A DNA stretch of 64,000 nucleotides from Pseudomonas oryzihabitans (GCF_001518815.1 NZ_CP013987.1:1653001-1717000), one strand, 5' to 3'. Positions 23,696 through 33,346 are shown, counted from the first letter of the stretch. The notes: generated by a model from the sequence alone, not told the origin. Numbers and translations: made by a program.

Positions 23696-23723
23696 TTGAC
23701 ACGTCAGAAACGGAAGCTAGAAT
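23696..23723 (+). promoter_or_regulatory. Sigma-70 promoter of the tRNA-Arg pair
   Basis: A consensus TTGACA (23696-23701), a 16-base spacer and TAGAAT (23718-23723) lie 13 bases before the first tRNA-Arg. The second copy has no promoter of its own that I can see, so the two are probably co-transcribed. Confidence 0.75.
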
Positions 23724-23736
23724 ACGCAGCTTCAAC

Positions 23737-23813
23737 GCACTCGTAGCTCAGCTGGATAGAGTACTCGGCTACGAACCGAGCGGTCGGAGGTTCGAATCCT
23801 CCCGAGTGCGCCA
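23737..23813 (+). tRNA. tRNA-Arg (anticodon ACG), copy 1
   Basis: The 77-base cloverleaf has acceptor GCACTCG/CGAGTGC, anticodon ACG at 23771-23773 in loop CTACGAA, T-loop GTTCGAATC and encoded CCA. A34 should be edited to inosine by TadA to read CGU, CGC and CGA. Confidence 0.97.
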
Positions 23814-23873
23814 AATCGACGAAGCCTCTGGCTTCAGCAGTACCAGCGGTGTTCTGGCTAAACTCACCGAAAC

Positions 23874-23950
23874 GCACTCGTAGCTCAGCTGGATAGAGTA
23901 CTCGGCTACGAACCGAGCGGTCGGAGGTTCGAATCCTCCCGAGTGCGCCA
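23874..23950 (+). tRNA. tRNA-Arg (anticodon ACG), copy 2
   Basis: It is identical over all 77 bases to the copy at 23737, after a 60-base spacer. Tandem duplication with perfect identity suggests a recent event or gene conversion. A terminator follows 12 bases later. Confidence 0.97.
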
Positions 23951-23961
23951 AACATGAAGAA

Positions 23962-23989
23962 GGGCCTGCAGCGATGCAGGCCCTTTTTT
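23962..23989 (+). terminator. Terminator of the tRNA-Arg transcript
   Basis: A perfect 9-bp stem GGGCCTGCA/TGCAGGCCC with GCGA tetraloop is followed by six T. Confidence 0.92.
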
Positions 23990-24093
23990 ATTGCCTGCGG
24001 ATTCATGCGAATATCCGCGGCCATCCATCGCGCCGCGGCCGCCACCGGCCCGGTCAGTGTTTTTTCGGATATCGCCCGCGAGAGGGTCGCATC

Positions 24094-24534
24094 ATGCAGT
24101 GGGACCGACCGACTCCCCATCTCCTGTCGCTGCGCATCGGTGCCGAGCACATCGATGGCCTGGGCCATGCCAACAATGCCGTCTACGTGAGCTGGCTCGA
24201 ACAGTGTGCCTGGCAGCACTCGGCTGCACTGGGCCTGGATCTCGCCACCTTCCAGCGCCTGGACCGTGCCATGGCCGTGGTGCGCCACGAGATCGACTAC
24301 CTCAGCAGTGGTTACCAGGACGACGAACTGATGCTGGGCACCTGGCTGGTGGACTGGGATCGCCGCCTGCGCATGACCCGCCAGTTTCAGCTGCAGCGTC
24401 CGGCGGACGGCGTGACCCTGTTGCGCGCCCGGACGACCTTCGTCTGCATCGAGCTATCCTCCGGCAAGCCCAAGCGCATGCCGCCCGAGTTCCTGGCCGG
24501 TTATGGCCAGGCGCTGCCCAGCGAGGACGTCTGA
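24094..24534 (+). CDS. Acyl-CoA thioesterase, 4HBT hot-dog fold
   Basis: The 146-residue protein has the YbgC/4-hydroxybenzoyl-CoA thioesterase pattern. Its N-terminal strand is followed by [22 protein letters not shown], in which the usual catalytic Asp of D-x-x-G-H-x-N is present (Asp in HIDGLGH). [18 protein letters not shown] and [19 protein letters not shown] complete the fold. Substrate is unknown. GAGAGGGTCGC precedes ATG 24094. It stops 2 bases before dusC ATG, so the pair is co-translated. Confidence 0.82.
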   Translation: MQWDRPTPHLLSLRIGAEHIDGLGHANNAVYVSWLEQCAWQHSAALGLDLATFQRLDRAMAVVRHEIDYLSSGYQDDELMLGTWLVDWDRRLRMTRQFQLQRPADGVTLLRARTTFVCIELSSGKPKRMPPEFLAGYGQALPSEDV

Positions 24535-24536
24535 GC

Positions 24537-25535
24537 ATGGAGATCGCCCTGGCGCCCATGGAAGGCCTCGTCGACGACATCCTGCGCGAATTGCTGACCG
24601 AGGTCGGCGGGCTCGACTGGTGCGTGAGCGAATTCATTCGCGTCTGTGATCGCCTGCTGCCGGCAGCGGCCTTCGCCAAGCTGGCTCCGGAGCTGGGGCA
24701 GGGCGCGCGGACACCTTCGGGTACCCCCATGCGGGTGCAACTGCTGGGCTCGGATCCAGCCTGCCTGGCCGACAACGCAGCCTTCGCCTGCACCCTGGGC
24801 GCACCGGTGATCGACCTCAATTTCGGCTGCCCGGCCAAGACCGTGAACAAGTCCCGTGGCGGCGCGGTGCTGCTTAAGGAGCCGGAGCTGCTCAACCGGA
24901 TCGTCGAGAGTGTCCGCCAGGCCGTTCCGGCGGCCATTCCGGTCACCGCCAAGATGCGTCTGGGCTACGACAGCCCGAACAGTGCCCTGGCCTGCGCCGA
25001 GGCCCTGGCAGCCGGTGGCGCGTCGCAACTGGTGGTCCATGCGCGGACCAAGGTGGAAGGCTATCGCCCGCCCGCACATTGGGAATGGGTGGCACGGGTG
25101 GCCGATCGAGTCGCCGTGCCGGTACTGGCCAATGGCGAGATCTGGACCCTGGACGATTACTGGCGCTGCCGCAGCGTCAGCGGGCAGGCGTCGGTGATGC
25201 TGGGCCGAGGCCTGGTCTCCCGGCCCGATCTGGCGCTGCAGATCGCCGCGTCCGTGCGCGGTGAAGAGGCCACCCCCCAACACTGGGCAGAGATCCTGTC
25301 CCTGGTGCAGCGCTTCTGGCTGATGGCGCAACGCAAGCTGGCGCCACGCTATGCGCCCGGACGACTCAAGCAGTGGCTGGGCATGCTGACGCGCAGCTAC
25401 CCCGAGGCCGCAGCGCTGTTCGCCCAGGTGCGCCGCGAGTCCGATTGCGCGCTGATCGACGGCTTGCTGGGCATGGCTGGGCAAAACCCGGCCAGTCTTG
25501 ATCTCGATCAAGAACGCCTGCTGCAACCTGTATAG
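24537..25535 (+). CDS. dusC: tRNA-dihydrouridine(16) synthase
   Basis: The 332-residue FMN enzyme reduces U16 in tRNA D-loops. It begins [11 protein letters not shown] (FMN phosphate region). The catalytic Cys lies in [19 protein letters not shown] (about 97), and [18 protein letters not shown] is typical of DusC rather than DusA or DusB. The C-terminal helical tRNA-binding domain occupies about 245-320. ATG follows the thioesterase TGA by 2 bases. Confidence 0.93.
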   Translation: MEIALAPMEGLVDDILRELLTEVGGLDWCVSEFIRVCDRLLPAAAFAKLAPELGQGARTPSGTPMRVQLLGSDPACLADNAAFACTLGAPVIDLNFGCPAKTVNKSRGGAVLLKEPELLNRIVESVRQAVPAAIPVTAKMRLGYDSPNSALACAEALAAGGASQLVVHARTKVEGYRPPAHWEWVARVADRVAVPVLANGEIWTLDDYWRCRSVSGQASVMLGRGLVSRPDLALQIAASVRGEEATPQHWAEILSLVQRFWLMAQRKLAPRYAPGRLKQWLGMLTRSYPEAAALFAQVRRESDCALIDGLLGMAGQNPASLDLDQERLLQPV

Positions 25536-25589
25536 GCTGCAAGGGGTGGTGACGACGGAGCGTCGTCACTCGAGCACGCAAGGCACTTC

Positions 25590-25614
25590 AGGCGACCTAG
25601 GGTCGCCTTTTTTT
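25590..25614 (+). terminator. Terminator of the thioesterase-dusC unit
   Basis: AGGCGACC/GGTCGCCT with a 3-base loop is followed by a run of T. A further hairpin GTGACGACG/CGTCGTCAC lies at about 25547-25567. Confidence 0.88.
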
Positions 25615-25687
25615 CGTCTGGGCACTGACCGGAACTTCGCCTGGGCCGTGCGGCCTATGCTGGATCCCCTGGAATCCAAGAGTCACC

Positions 25688-27691
25688 GTGCGCCTACCCT
25701 GGACGGTCTTTCTCGCACCTTCGCCCGCGGCGCTGATCTTCGCCGGCAAGACCCTGTTCGCCGCCGCCCTGGCGCTCTGGCTGGCCTTTCGCTTCAGCCT
25801 CGAACAACCGGTCTGGGCCTGCATGACGGTGATGATCGTCTCCCAGCCGCTGTCGGGTATGGTGCTGGCCAAGGGACTGTTCCGCCTGCTGGGTACCATG
25901 GCGGGTACCTGCATGGCGGTGGTGCTCATGGCCTTCTTCGCCCAGACGCCCTGGCTGTTCCTGCTGGCCCTGGCGGGCTGGATGGCGCTGTGCACGGCGG
26001 CCTCGACCCTGTTGCGCAACCACTTCTCCTATGGCTTCGTGCTGGCCGGCTATACGGTCGCCATCATCGGTCTGCCCGCCATCGCCCATCCGCTGACGGT
26101 GTTCGATCAGGCGGTAGCCCGCTGTACCGAGATCTGCCTGGGTATCGTGGTGGCCTCGGCGGTGAGCGCCCTGATCTGGCCACAGCGCGTGGAGCAGAAT
26201 CTGGCCGCCCAGGCGCGGCGTACCTGGGAGCAGGGCGTGGCCGCCGCGCGGGCGGAGCTGGCCGAGGCCCAGGATGCCACCCAGGGCCTGCTGGCCATGC
26301 TCGGCCAGGTGGTAGCGGTGGATGCCCAGCGTGACCACGCCTGGTTCGAAGGGCAGCGTGGTCGGCAGCGCGCCAGGGCGCTACGACTGCTTTCACGGGA
26401 TCTGCTCAGCCTGTTGCGTACGGCCCGCGGCGCCATGCGCCAGTGGCGCGGCCTGGGGGAGGTCCAGCGCGCCGTTCTGCAGCCCTGGCGCGACGAAATG
26501 CTCGTAGCCCTGGCCGACCCCCAGGCTGAGGCGCTGGAGGCCCTCCTGCAGCGCCTGAGGGCGGCAGCCGGTACCACCACGTCGCTGGACAACGACCAGC
26601 GCTACCTGCTCGCCCGTTTCGCCATCCTGCTGGACAAGATCCAGCAGGCCGGTCGCGCCCTGGATAGCGTCCATACCGCGCAGCTCAGTGCCGTGGCACC
26701 CTCGGCCCTGGCCCGCCATCGCGACCTGCAGACGGCGCTGCTCTATGGCCTGCGCAGTGCCTGTGCGCTGCTGGGCGTCGGGGTGTTCTGGCTGGCCAGT
26801 GCCTGGCCGTCGGCACCCGGTGCCATGCTCATGGCCGGTGTCATCTGCAGCCTGTTCGCCAACCGCGACAATGCCGCCACCATAGGGCTCGGTTTCCTGC
26901 GCGGCATTCTCTATGCGGCGCCGGTCGCCATCCTCATCAGCCAGGTGTTGCTGCCACAGATCACCGGCTATCCGCTGTTGTGTTTGGTATTGGGCGTGCC
27001 ACTGTTCTTCGCCGCCCTGGGCATGGCTGGTCCGCCCAGCGTGGTGGGGACGGCAACGGCCTTCGCCATTCACCTGCTGGTGCTGGTGTCGCCGAGCAAC
27101 CAGGGCCACGTGGAGATGGGCGTCTTGCTCAACCAGCTGCAGAGCCTCTTGATCGGCGTGGGTTTCGCCGTGCTGGTGTTCCGCCTGATCAGCCTGCGTA
27201 CGCCGCGACGGACCAGCCGCCGCATCCTCGAAGCCACCACCTACGATCTGCAGCGACTGGCCTCGGTGCCCCTGGCCAATGCCGAGACCTGGTTCGGGGG
27301 GCGCATGGCGGATCGCCTGCTACTCCTGGCGCGACATATCGAGCAGTTGTCGGCGACCGAGCGCGGGCGCTGGGAGCAGGGCTTGCTGGCACTGGACCTG
27401 GGCAACGAATTGCTGCATCTGCGGGCCTGTCTGGCAGGTGCGCAGGGCAACGTCGCTCAGGCGCGGGACGTCTTTCTGGCGCGCTTTACCGAGCAGTTGG
27501 CCGTAGGCTTCGGCAATCTGCAGTCCGGTGCCCTGGATACAGCGGCGGATCGCCTGCGTCAGGCGCTGGAGCAGGCCGCTGACGACGAGCCGCATCGACT
27601 GGCGCGCGGCGCCATCGGGCAGCTTCAGCAGACCTGGCGCAGCTGTTGTCTGAAGGCGATAGCGGAGGAGGGCACGGATGAATCTGCATGA
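25688..27691 (+). CDS. FUSC-family inner-membrane transporter (aromatic acid exporter type)
   Basis: The 667-residue protein has two clusters of membrane helices (about 15-160 and 355-495), each followed by a cytoplasmic helical region, the layout of AaeB/YccS. PVWACMTVMIVSQPLSG is the FUSC signature. With the DUF1656 and HlyD genes that follow it forms the standard tripartite-like efflux set for organic acids or toxic aromatics. The start codon appears to be GTG at 25688; no strong ribosome site is visible. It overlaps the next gene by 14 bases. Confidence 0.86.
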   Translation: MRLPWTVFLAPSPAALIFAGKTLFAAALALWLAFRFSLEQPVWACMTVMIVSQPLSGMVLAKGLFRLLGTMAGTCMAVVLMAFFAQTPWLFLLALAGWMALCTAASTLLRNHFSYGFVLAGYTVAIIGLPAIAHPLTVFDQAVARCTEICLGIVVASAVSALIWPQRVEQNLAAQARRTWEQGVAAARAELAEAQDATQGLLAMLGQVVAVDAQRDHAWFEGQRGRQRARALRLLSRDLLSLLRTARGAMRQWRGLGEVQRAVLQPWRDEMLVALADPQAEALEALLQRLRAAAGTTTSLDNDQRYLLARFAILLDKIQQAGRALDSVHTAQLSAVAPSALARHRDLQTALLYGLRSACALLGVGVFWLASAWPSAPGAMLMAGVICSLFANRDNAATIGLGFLRGILYAAPVAILISQVLLPQITGYPLLCLVLGVPLFFAALGMAGPPSVVGTATAFAIHLLVLVSPSNQGHVEMGVLLNQLQSLLIGVGFAVLVFRLISLRTPRRTSRRILEATTYDLQRLASVPLANAETWFGGRMADRLLLLARHIEQLSATERGRWEQGLLALDLGNELLHLRACLAGAQGNVAQARDVFLARFTEQLAVGFGNLQSGALDTAADRLRQALEQAADDEPHRLARGAIGQLQQTWRSCCLKAIAEEGTDESA

Positions 27692-27881
27692 ATGGGCCAT
27701 TGGCGGGGTCTACCTGGGCCCACTGTTCGTCTATGGCGTCCTGGCGCTGCTGCTGACGGCCCTGTCGATGTGGCTGCTGCAGCGCAGCCGGCTCGGGCGC
27801 CAGCTGTGGCACAGCGCCCTGTTCGGCTGCGCGCTGTTCGTGCTCTGGCTGGCCGGCATCGTCGCTGTCCTGGCCACCTGA
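27678..27881 (+). CDS. DUF1656 small membrane protein
   Basis: The 67-residue protein has two membrane helices (about 15-35 and 46-65) linked by a basic LLQRSRLGRQLW turn. DUF1656 proteins (AaeX-like) always accompany FUSC and HlyD partners. It begins inside the FUSC gene with AGCGGAGGAGGGCACGG as ribosome site. The role is presumably accessory to the pump. Confidence 0.88.
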   Translation: MNLHEWAIGGVYLGPLFVYGVLALLLTALSMWLLQRSRLGRQLWHSALFGCALFVLWLAGIVAVLAT

Positions 27882-27908
27882 GCCTAACAACAAGAGGATC
27901 GACCCTTG

Positions 27909-28811
27909 ATGCACAAGACCCTGCGTGTGGCGATCACCCTGATCGTGGTGCTGCTGGCGATACTGGCTGGTACCTGGCTCTGGCACTTCTATCTCTATAC
28001 GCCCTGGACCCGTGATGCACGGGTGCGTGCCGACGTAGTGGTGGTGGCACCCGACGTATCCGGCTGGGTAACCCGCCTGGCAGTGGTCGACAACCAGCTG
28101 GTCAAGCGAGGGGACCTGCTCATGCAGATCGACCAGCAGCGCTACCAGGCCAATCTCGACCACGCCAAGGCGGTGGCAGATACGCGCCAGCAACAGCTGC
28201 GCTTGCGTGAAAGCGAGGCCGCCCGCCGGCAGCGGTTGGGTACGAGCGCCATCAGTGCCGAAGACCGCGAGACCGCCCAGGTCAATGTGGCCGTCGCCCG
28301 CAGCCAGTACCAGGAAGCCCTGAGTGACGTGAACCTTGCGCAGATCAACCTGGATCGCAGTCGCGTCCTGGCGCCGCGGGAAGGACGCATCACCAACCTC
28401 AGGTTCGCCGAGGGCAACTATGTGCAGACCGGCCAGGCGGTGATGGCGCTGGTGGATACCCGCTCCTTCTATGTGATGGCCTATTTCGAGGAAACCAAGA
28501 TCCCGCATATCCATCCTGGTGACGGGGTGCGGGTAAGGCTGATGAACCAGGCCGCGCCCTTGCAGGGCAAGGTGGCGAGCATCAGCAGCGGCATCACCGA
28601 TCGCAATGCGGCCAACGATGCCCAGTTGCTGGCCAACGTCGAGCCGACGTTCAACTGGGTACGCCTGGCGCAACGCATTCCGGTGCGCATCGAGCTGCTG
28701 GACGTGCCGGCGGATATGCACCTCAGCGCCGGCATGACAGCGAGTGTCTCGGTGCTTGACGGGGAAGGCCACCATCCGCTGCAGGGCTGGCGTCGACTCT
28801 GGGATTACTGA
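27909..28811 (+). CDS. HlyD/AaeA-type membrane fusion protein
   Basis: The 300-residue periplasmic adaptor is anchored by one N-terminal helix (about 8-27). TPWTRDARVRADVVVVAPDVSGWV is the lipoyl half-motif typical of AaeA/EmrA adaptors, followed by a short coiled hairpin (about 80-140) and a beta-barrel with NLRFAEGNYVQTGQ and YVMAYFEETKIPHI. AAGAGGA at 27892-27898 favours ATG 27909 over TTG 27906. It should link the FUSC pump to an outer-membrane channel encoded elsewhere. Confidence 0.9.
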   Translation: MHKTLRVAITLIVVLLAILAGTWLWHFYLYTPWTRDARVRADVVVVAPDVSGWVTRLAVVDNQLVKRGDLLMQIDQQRYQANLDHAKAVADTRQQQLRLRESEAARRQRLGTSAISAEDRETAQVNVAVARSQYQEALSDVNLAQINLDRSRVLAPREGRITNLRFAEGNYVQTGQAVMALVDTRSFYVMAYFEETKIPHIHPGDGVRVRLMNQAAPLQGKVASISSGITDRNAANDAQLLANVEPTFNWVRLAQRIPVRIELLDVPADMHLSAGMTASVSVLDGEGHHPLQGWRRLWDY

Positions 28812-29040
28812 AAGCCTTGAATGGGGAGGAAAAGTCGCCGAGCGAGGGTCAGGCAAGGCGAGGATTCGCGAGGAAGCGGACCGGGCTCGCGCTCGAGTTT
28901 ACGAGTGGTAAATGAGCATTCCGGGCGAATTTCCAACGCAGCCTGGCCGAGCGCAGGCCCTTTTCAGTACGACTAAAGTCGTCTGGAAGCCTTACCGGGC
29001 GCGCCTAGAGTAGAGCTCGACGCTCCCGTCATGCTGTAAG
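28812..29040. repeat. Probable dispersed intergenic repeat (noncoding)
   Basis: The 240-base gap before the DUF485 gene contains a block (about 28835-28985) with GGCGAGGATTCGCGAGGAAG, then GTAAATGAGCATTCCGGGCG and AACGCAGCCTGGCCGAGCGC. I recognise this composition as a noncoding repeat type seen between pseudomonad genes, but I cannot count copies. No gene is supported. The actP promoter should lie in the last 70 bases. Confidence 0.4.
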
Positions 29041-29051
29041 GAACAACAATA

Positions 29052-29363
29052 ATGAATGACAGCACCTACCGGCGGATTGAAGCCAGTCCGCGTTTCCAAG
29101 AACTGGTGCGCAAGCGCGGGCGTTTTGCCTGGACGCTTTCCGCCATCATGCTCGGACTCTATGCCGCCTTCATCCTTTTGATCGCCTTCGCGCCCAAGGT
29201 CCTAGGTACCCGTATCCATGCGGAGACCGCTATGACCTGGGGCATTCCCCTGGGCGTCGGTCTGATTCTCTCGGCCTTCGTGCTGACGGGTATCTACGTG
29301 CGCCGGGCCAATGGCGAATTCGATCGGCTCAACGCGGAAATCCTTCGGGAGGTGCAGCCATGA
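29052..29363 (+). CDS. yjcH: DUF485 membrane protein (YjcH-like)
   Basis: The 103-residue protein has two membrane helices (about 28-48 and 65-85) and a C-terminal charged helix. The start [22 protein letters not shown] is the DUF485 signature. The family is encoded with ActP and probably helps acetate symport. TAAGGAACAACAAT gives the ribosome site. It overlaps actP by 4 bases (ATGA). Confidence 0.92.
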   Translation: MNDSTYRRIEASPRFQELVRKRGRFAWTLSAIMLGLYAAFILLIAFAPKVLGTRIHAETAMTWGIPLGVGLILSAFVLTGIYVRRANGEFDRLNAEILREVQP

Positions 29364-31015
29364 GACATCTACTCCTGGCCAGCGGGCTGCTCGCCCTGTC
29401 GCCTTCGCTCTGGGCAGCCGATGCCCTCACGGGCGCCGTCCAGCGCCAGCCGCTGAACATCTCCGCCATCCTGATGTTCGTGGTCTTTGTTGGGGCCACC
29501 CTGGGCATTACCTACTGGGCCTCCAAACGCAACCGTTCGGCCGCGGATTACTATGCCGCGGGTGGCCGCATCACCGGTTTCCAGAATGGCCTGGCCATCG
29601 CCGGTGACTACATGTCGGCCGCCTCCTTCCTCGGTATTTCCGCGCTGGTGTTCACCTCGGGCTACGACGGCCTGATCTACTCCATCGGCTTCCTGGTGGG
29701 CTGGCCGATCATCCTGTTCCTGATCGCCGAGCGCCTGCGCAACCTGGGCAAGTACACCTTCGCCGACGTGGCGTCCTATCGCCTCAAGCAAAAGGACATT
29801 CGCACCCTGTCCGCCTGCGGCTCGCTGGTGGTGGTCGCGCTCTACCTGATCGCCCAGATGGTCGGCGCCGGCAAGCTGATCCAGCTGCTGTTCGGCCTGG
29901 ACTACAGCATCGCCGTGGTGCTGGTGGGCATTCTGATGGTGCTCTATGTGCTCTTCGGCGGCATGCTGGCCACCACCTGGGTGCAGATCATCAAGGCGGT
30001 GCTGCTGCTGTCCGGTGCCAGCTTCATGGCCTTCATGGTGATGAAACACGTGGGCTTCGACTTCAATCGGCTATTCGCCGAAGCCATCGCGGTACACCCG
30101 AAAGGCGAGGCCATCATGAGCCCCGGCGGTCTGGTGAAGGATCCGATCTCGGCCTTCTCCCTTGGCCTGGCGCTGATGTTCGGTACCGCCGGCCTGCCGC
30201 ACATCCTGATGCGCTTCTTCACCGTGAGCGACGCCAAGGAAGCCCGCAAGAGCGTGTTCTACGCTACCGGCTTCATCGGCTACTTCTACATCCTGACCTT
30301 CATCATCGGCTTTGGCGCCATCCTGCTGGTCAGCACCAACCCGGCCTTCAAGGATGCCGCAGGTGCCCTGCTGGGCGGTAACAACATGGCGGCCGTGCAC
30401 CTGGCCAACGCCGTGGGTGGCAGCATCTTCCTGGGCTTCATTTCGGCGGTAGCCTTCGCCACCATCCTGGCGGTGGTCGCCGGTCTGACCCTGGCCGGCG
30501 CCTCGGCGGTGTCCCATGACCTCTACGCCAGCGTGATCAAGAAGGGCCAGGCCAACGAGAAGGACGAAATCCGCGTCTCCAAGATCACCACCGTGGCCCT
30601 GGGCGTCGTCGCCATCGCCCTGGGGATTCTCTTCGAGAAGCAGAACATCGCCTTCATGGTGGGTCTGGCGTTCTCCATCGCTGCCAGCTGCAACTTCCCG
30701 GTCCTGCTGCTCTCGATGTACTGGAAGCGCCTGACCACCCGTGGCGCCATGATCGGTGGCTGGCTCGGCCTGATCACGGCGGTGACGCTGATGGTGCTCG
30801 GCCCGACCATATGGGTGACCATCCTCGGTCATGCCAAGCCCATCTACCCCTATGAGTACCCGGCACTGTTCTCCATCGCCGTGGCCTTCATCGGTATCTG
30901 GTTCTTCTCCATCACCGACAAGTCGGCGGCTGGTGGAGAGGAGCGGGCTCGCTTCTATCCGCAGTTCGTCAGATCCCAGACGGGTCTGGGTTCCAGTGGT
31001 GCGGTCTCCCACTAA
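29360..31015 (+). CDS. actP: Cation/acetate symporter
   Basis: The 551-residue SSS-family (SLC5) permease couples acetate and short-chain acid uptake to a cation. It has a cleavable-looking N-terminus ending LWAAD and about 13 membrane helices. Sodium-site region [13 protein letters not shown] (about 75-88) and [24 protein letters not shown] (about 275) are conserved. Followed by a strong terminator. Operon with the DUF485 gene; acs is not present here. Confidence 0.94.
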   Translation: MRHLLLASGLLALSPSLWAADALTGAVQRQPLNISAILMFVVFVGATLGITYWASKRNRSAADYYAAGGRITGFQNGLAIAGDYMSAASFLGISALVFTSGYDGLIYSIGFLVGWPIILFLIAERLRNLGKYTFADVASYRLKQKDIRTLSACGSLVVVALYLIAQMVGAGKLIQLLFGLDYSIAVVLVGILMVLYVLFGGMLATTWVQIIKAVLLLSGASFMAFMVMKHVGFDFNRLFAEAIAVHPKGEAIMSPGGLVKDPISAFSLGLALMFGTAGLPHILMRFFTVSDAKEARKSVFYATGFIGYFYILTFIIGFGAILLVSTNPAFKDAAGALLGGNNMAAVHLANAVGGSIFLGFISAVAFATILAVVAGLTLAGASAVSHDLYASVIKKGQANEKDEIRVSKITTVALGVVAIALGILFEKQNIAFMVGLAFSIAASCNFPVLLLSMYWKRLTTRGAMIGGWLGLITAVTLMVLGPTIWVTILGHAKPIYPYEYPALFSIAVAFIGIWFFSITDKSAAGGEERARFYPQFVRSQTGLGSSGAVSH

Positions 31016-31035
31016 CCGTCCATAACGCTAGAACG

Positions 31036-31067
31036 AAGCCCGGATTGGCAACGATCCGGGCTTTTTT
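31036..31067 (+). terminator. Terminator of yjcH-actP
   Basis: The 10-bp stem AAGCCCGGAT/ATCCGGGCTT with an 8-base loop is followed by TTTTTT. Confidence 0.9.
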
Positions 31068-31220
31068 CGTGCGATAAATCAGATCTGGCAGGGGTTGCTG
31101 CAGGTCGCCTGACAACCTTGGGATTTTCCGCCACCGGCGCAGGTCCATGGAATAGGCCCGTTGCTTCGTATCATCCGATTACGGCGACGGTCGACCCTTG
31201 GCCTTCATGGAGAATGGCAG

Positions 31221-31379
31221 ATGACTCTCTCGACCATCCTGGTTCTGGTACTGCTGGTCCTGCTCATTGGCGGACTTCCAGTGTTTCCGCATTCGCGCAG
31301 CTGGGGTTACGGCCCGTCCGGCATCGTGGGTGCCATCCTGGTCGTGCTGCTGGTATTGCTGCTACTGGGCATGATCTAG
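31221..31379 (+). CDS. DUF3309 small hydrophobic peptide
   Basis: The 52-residue peptide MTLSTILVLVLLVLLIGGLP... has two membrane stretches flanking the DUF3309 signature PHSRSWGYGPSGIVGAI. GGAG at 31209-31212 is 8 bases upstream. A longer frame from 31161 adds basic residues and lacks a ribosome site. Function is unknown; the family is widespread in pseudomonads and often stress-associated. Confidence 0.85.
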   Translation: MTLSTILVLVLLVLLIGGLPVFPHSRSWGYGPSGIVGAILVVLLVLLLLGMI

Positions 31380-31490
31380 CAAGGGGTGTCGCGCTGAAAA
31401 TGCCCCGCAAAGGTGCATCGGACAAAGTCCTTGCCCAAGTCGGTGCAGCGCGGTAACGTCGGTTTTCCGGCCTGCCTTGCCGAGTGCTGT

Positions 31491-31532
31491 AAACAAAACC
31501 GGAGTCCGTGAGAGCGGACTCCGGTTTTGTTT
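31491..31532. terminator. Bidirectional terminator downstream of dacB and the DUF3309 gene
   Basis: An 18-bp perfect stem (AAACAAAACCGGAGTCCG and its complement) has loop TGAGAG. A-runs and T-runs at either side allow termination on both strands; it lies 7 bases past the dacB stop. Confidence 0.93.
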
Positions 31533-31538
31533 TGGGCG

Positions 31539-33002
31539 CTAGTTGGCCGCCGCGCCGTCCTGGCGACTGCGCTGGTAGAGATCCAGCACGACCTCATCCA
31601 GGATGGATGAGGCCCCCCAGGGACGGCTGCTGTTGAGGATGGCGACCACTACCCAGCTGCGGGCGTTGGCATCCCGAACGAAGCCCGCCAGGGCGCGCAC
31701 GTTGTTCAGGGTGCCGGTCTTCATGTGCGCCTGGCCGGTCAGCGGCGAATTCTTCATGCGCTTGCGCAGGGTGCCGTCCATGCCAGCTAGGGGCAGGGAA
31801 GCGATGAATTCCGGCCCATAGGGGCTCTGCCAGGCCGCGCGCAGGATTTCGGCCATCTCCCGGGCACTGACCCGCTCGGTCCGTGACAGACCGGAGCCGT
31901 TCTCCATGATCAGGTGACTGGCATTGATGCCCTTGCGCGCCAGCCACGAGCGGATGACCCGCAGCGCTGCCTTGCCATCGTCGGCATCCGCCGAGGTGCG
32001 GAATTGCGCACCTATGGATAGGAATAGCTGCTGGGCCATGGTGTTGTTGCTGTACTTGTTGATGTCGCGAATGATCTCGACCACATCCGGTGAAAAGGCC
32101 CGTGCCAGCACCTCGGCATTGCGCGGCACGCTGCCTTCACGGGTACGGCCCTTGATGCTGCCACCCAGTTCCTGCCAGATGGCCCTGACCGCGCCGGCGG
32201 TATAGGCCGGGTGGTCGAGCAGCGACAGATAGCTCTGGGCGTTGCAGCCGTCCGGCAACTGGCCGCTGACTACCAGACTGGTACTGCCATCGGCCTGAGG
32301 CACCGGATTGAAGCGCACTTCGGGCCAGGCCGGGCAACCGCTCTTGCCGGTGGCGCGCATCTGGTTGTCGATGTTGACGTTGGTCAGCGGCGGATCCATG
32401 GATACGCTGACCCGGCCATCGGCCGAGCGGACCACCATGCGCACCGACTTGAGATTGACCAGCAGCGAATCGGGACCGACCAGGAAGGTCTTGTTCTCGT
32501 CGTCGCCATCGTCGTTGAAGGCGGGCAGGTTGGGCTTCACGAAGCGACTTCGATCCAGCACCAGGTCACCAGTGACTTCCAGCACGCCATTGGCCCGCAG
32601 GTCGCGCATGAGCAGCCAGAGCCGCTCCATGTTCAGCTTGGGATCGCCGCCACCCTTGAGGTAGAGGTTGCCGTTGAGGATGCCGTCCTTGAGGGTGCCG
32701 TCGGTATAGAACTCGGTCTTCCATTGATAGGTAGGACCCAGCAGTTCCAGAGCCGCGTAGGTGGTGATCAGCTTCATGGTCGAAGCCGGATTCACCGAGA
32801 CGTCGGCGTTGTAGTAGTCGTTCTCGCCGGGGCCATCCAGCGGCAGCATGACCAGCGACAGGTCGCTGCCGGGAATCTTGTTGGTCTGCATCGCCTTTTC
32901 GATTCGCGGCGGCAGAAAGGAGGTATCGGCACTGACGGGCAGGGAAAAGCCCAGGGCGCAGCAGCTCAGCAGCAGGCCCAGAGATCGGAAGGTCTTTCGC
33001 AT
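31539..33002 (-). CDS. dacB: D-alanyl-D-alanine carboxypeptidase/endopeptidase (PBP4)
   Basis: The 487-residue class C penicillin-binding protein trims and cleaves peptidoglycan cross-links in the periplasm. The signal peptide ends near PVSA-D (25). Catalytic SxxK is STMK at 74-77, SxN is in YSNNTMAQQL (about 320) and KTG is in HMKTGTLNN (about 435). The ATG at 33002 is preferred to a GTG 4 codons upstream because AAGG sits at suitable distance. It is monocistronic. Confidence 0.93.
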   Translation of the reverse strand: MRKTFRSLGLLLSCCALGFSLPVSADTSFLPPRIEKAMQTNKIPGSDLSLVMLPLDGPGENDYYNADVSVNPASTMKLITTYAALELLGPTYQWKTEFYTDGTLKDGILNGNLYLKGGGDPKLNMERLWLLMRDLRANGVLEVTGDLVLDRSRFVKPNLPAFNDDGDDENKTFLVGPDSLLVNLKSVRMVVRSADGRVSVSMDPPLTNVNIDNQMRATGKSGCPAWPEVRFNPVPQADGSTSLVVSGQLPDGCNAQSYLSLLDHPAYTAGAVRAIWQELGGSIKGRTREGSVPRNAEVLARAFSPDVVEIIRDINKYSNNTMAQQLFLSIGAQFRTSADADDGKAALRVIRSWLARKGINASHLIMENGSGLSRTERVSAREMAEILRAAWQSPYGPEFIASLPLAGMDGTLRKRMKNSPLTGQAHMKTGTLNNVRALAGFVRDANARSWVVVAILNSSRPWGASSILDEVVLDLYQRSRQDGAAAN

Positions 33003-33129
33003 CGGGACACACACCTTGGCAGGGTACCGGCCTAGTTGAAGAGAAAAGGGGCCGATAGACGTCGGAGTGTGGGCATTATGCAGTAAGGAGGGAGGGGCGA
33101 GCCAACCCCAAGGGGCAGGGCGCGGATAA

Positions 33130-33157
33130 AGAAACGACCGCCGAAGCGGTCGTTTCT
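33130..33157 (-). terminator. Terminator on the minus strand
   Basis: AGAAACGACCGC/GCGGTCGTTTCT (12 bp) has a 4-base loop. Read on the minus strand it ends in a TTTAT tail, just past the stop of the 49-residue gene. Confidence 0.82.
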
Positions 33158-33170
33158 GGAAAGGACGGGA

Positions 33171-33320
33171 TCAGTTGTAGCCGGTGGCGTCCTTGGTACG
33201 GTCCGGACTGTTTGGCGAAGGCGGATCGCGCCCGTCGTCGGTCTTGGCGTGCTCGGTGCGCAGGGGCTTTTCGTCCTTGGGCAGTTCGCGTTCGTCGGCT
33301 TTGCGCTTTTCTTCGGCCAT
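33171..33320 (-). CDS. Small, highly charged 49-residue protein
   Basis: MAEEKRKADERELPKDEKPL... is followed by a Pro/Asp-rich tail ending DRTKDATGYN. It is nearly all charged or polar and predicted disordered. CGAGGATCCC lies just before the ATG and a terminator directly after the stop, which together support a real gene. It sits 26 bases downstream of the lipoprotein gene and may share its transcript. No family recognised. Confidence 0.6.
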   Translation of the reverse strand: MAEEKRKADERELPKDEKPLRTEHAKTDDGRDPPSPNSPDRTKDATGYN

Positions 33321-33346
33321 GGGATCCTCGTCTACGTGATTACCTG

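Noticed and set aside
23974-24534. 186-residue start for the thioesterase
   Set aside because: The added N-terminus runs through a terminator loop and lacks a ribosome site; the ATG at 24094 fits the family.
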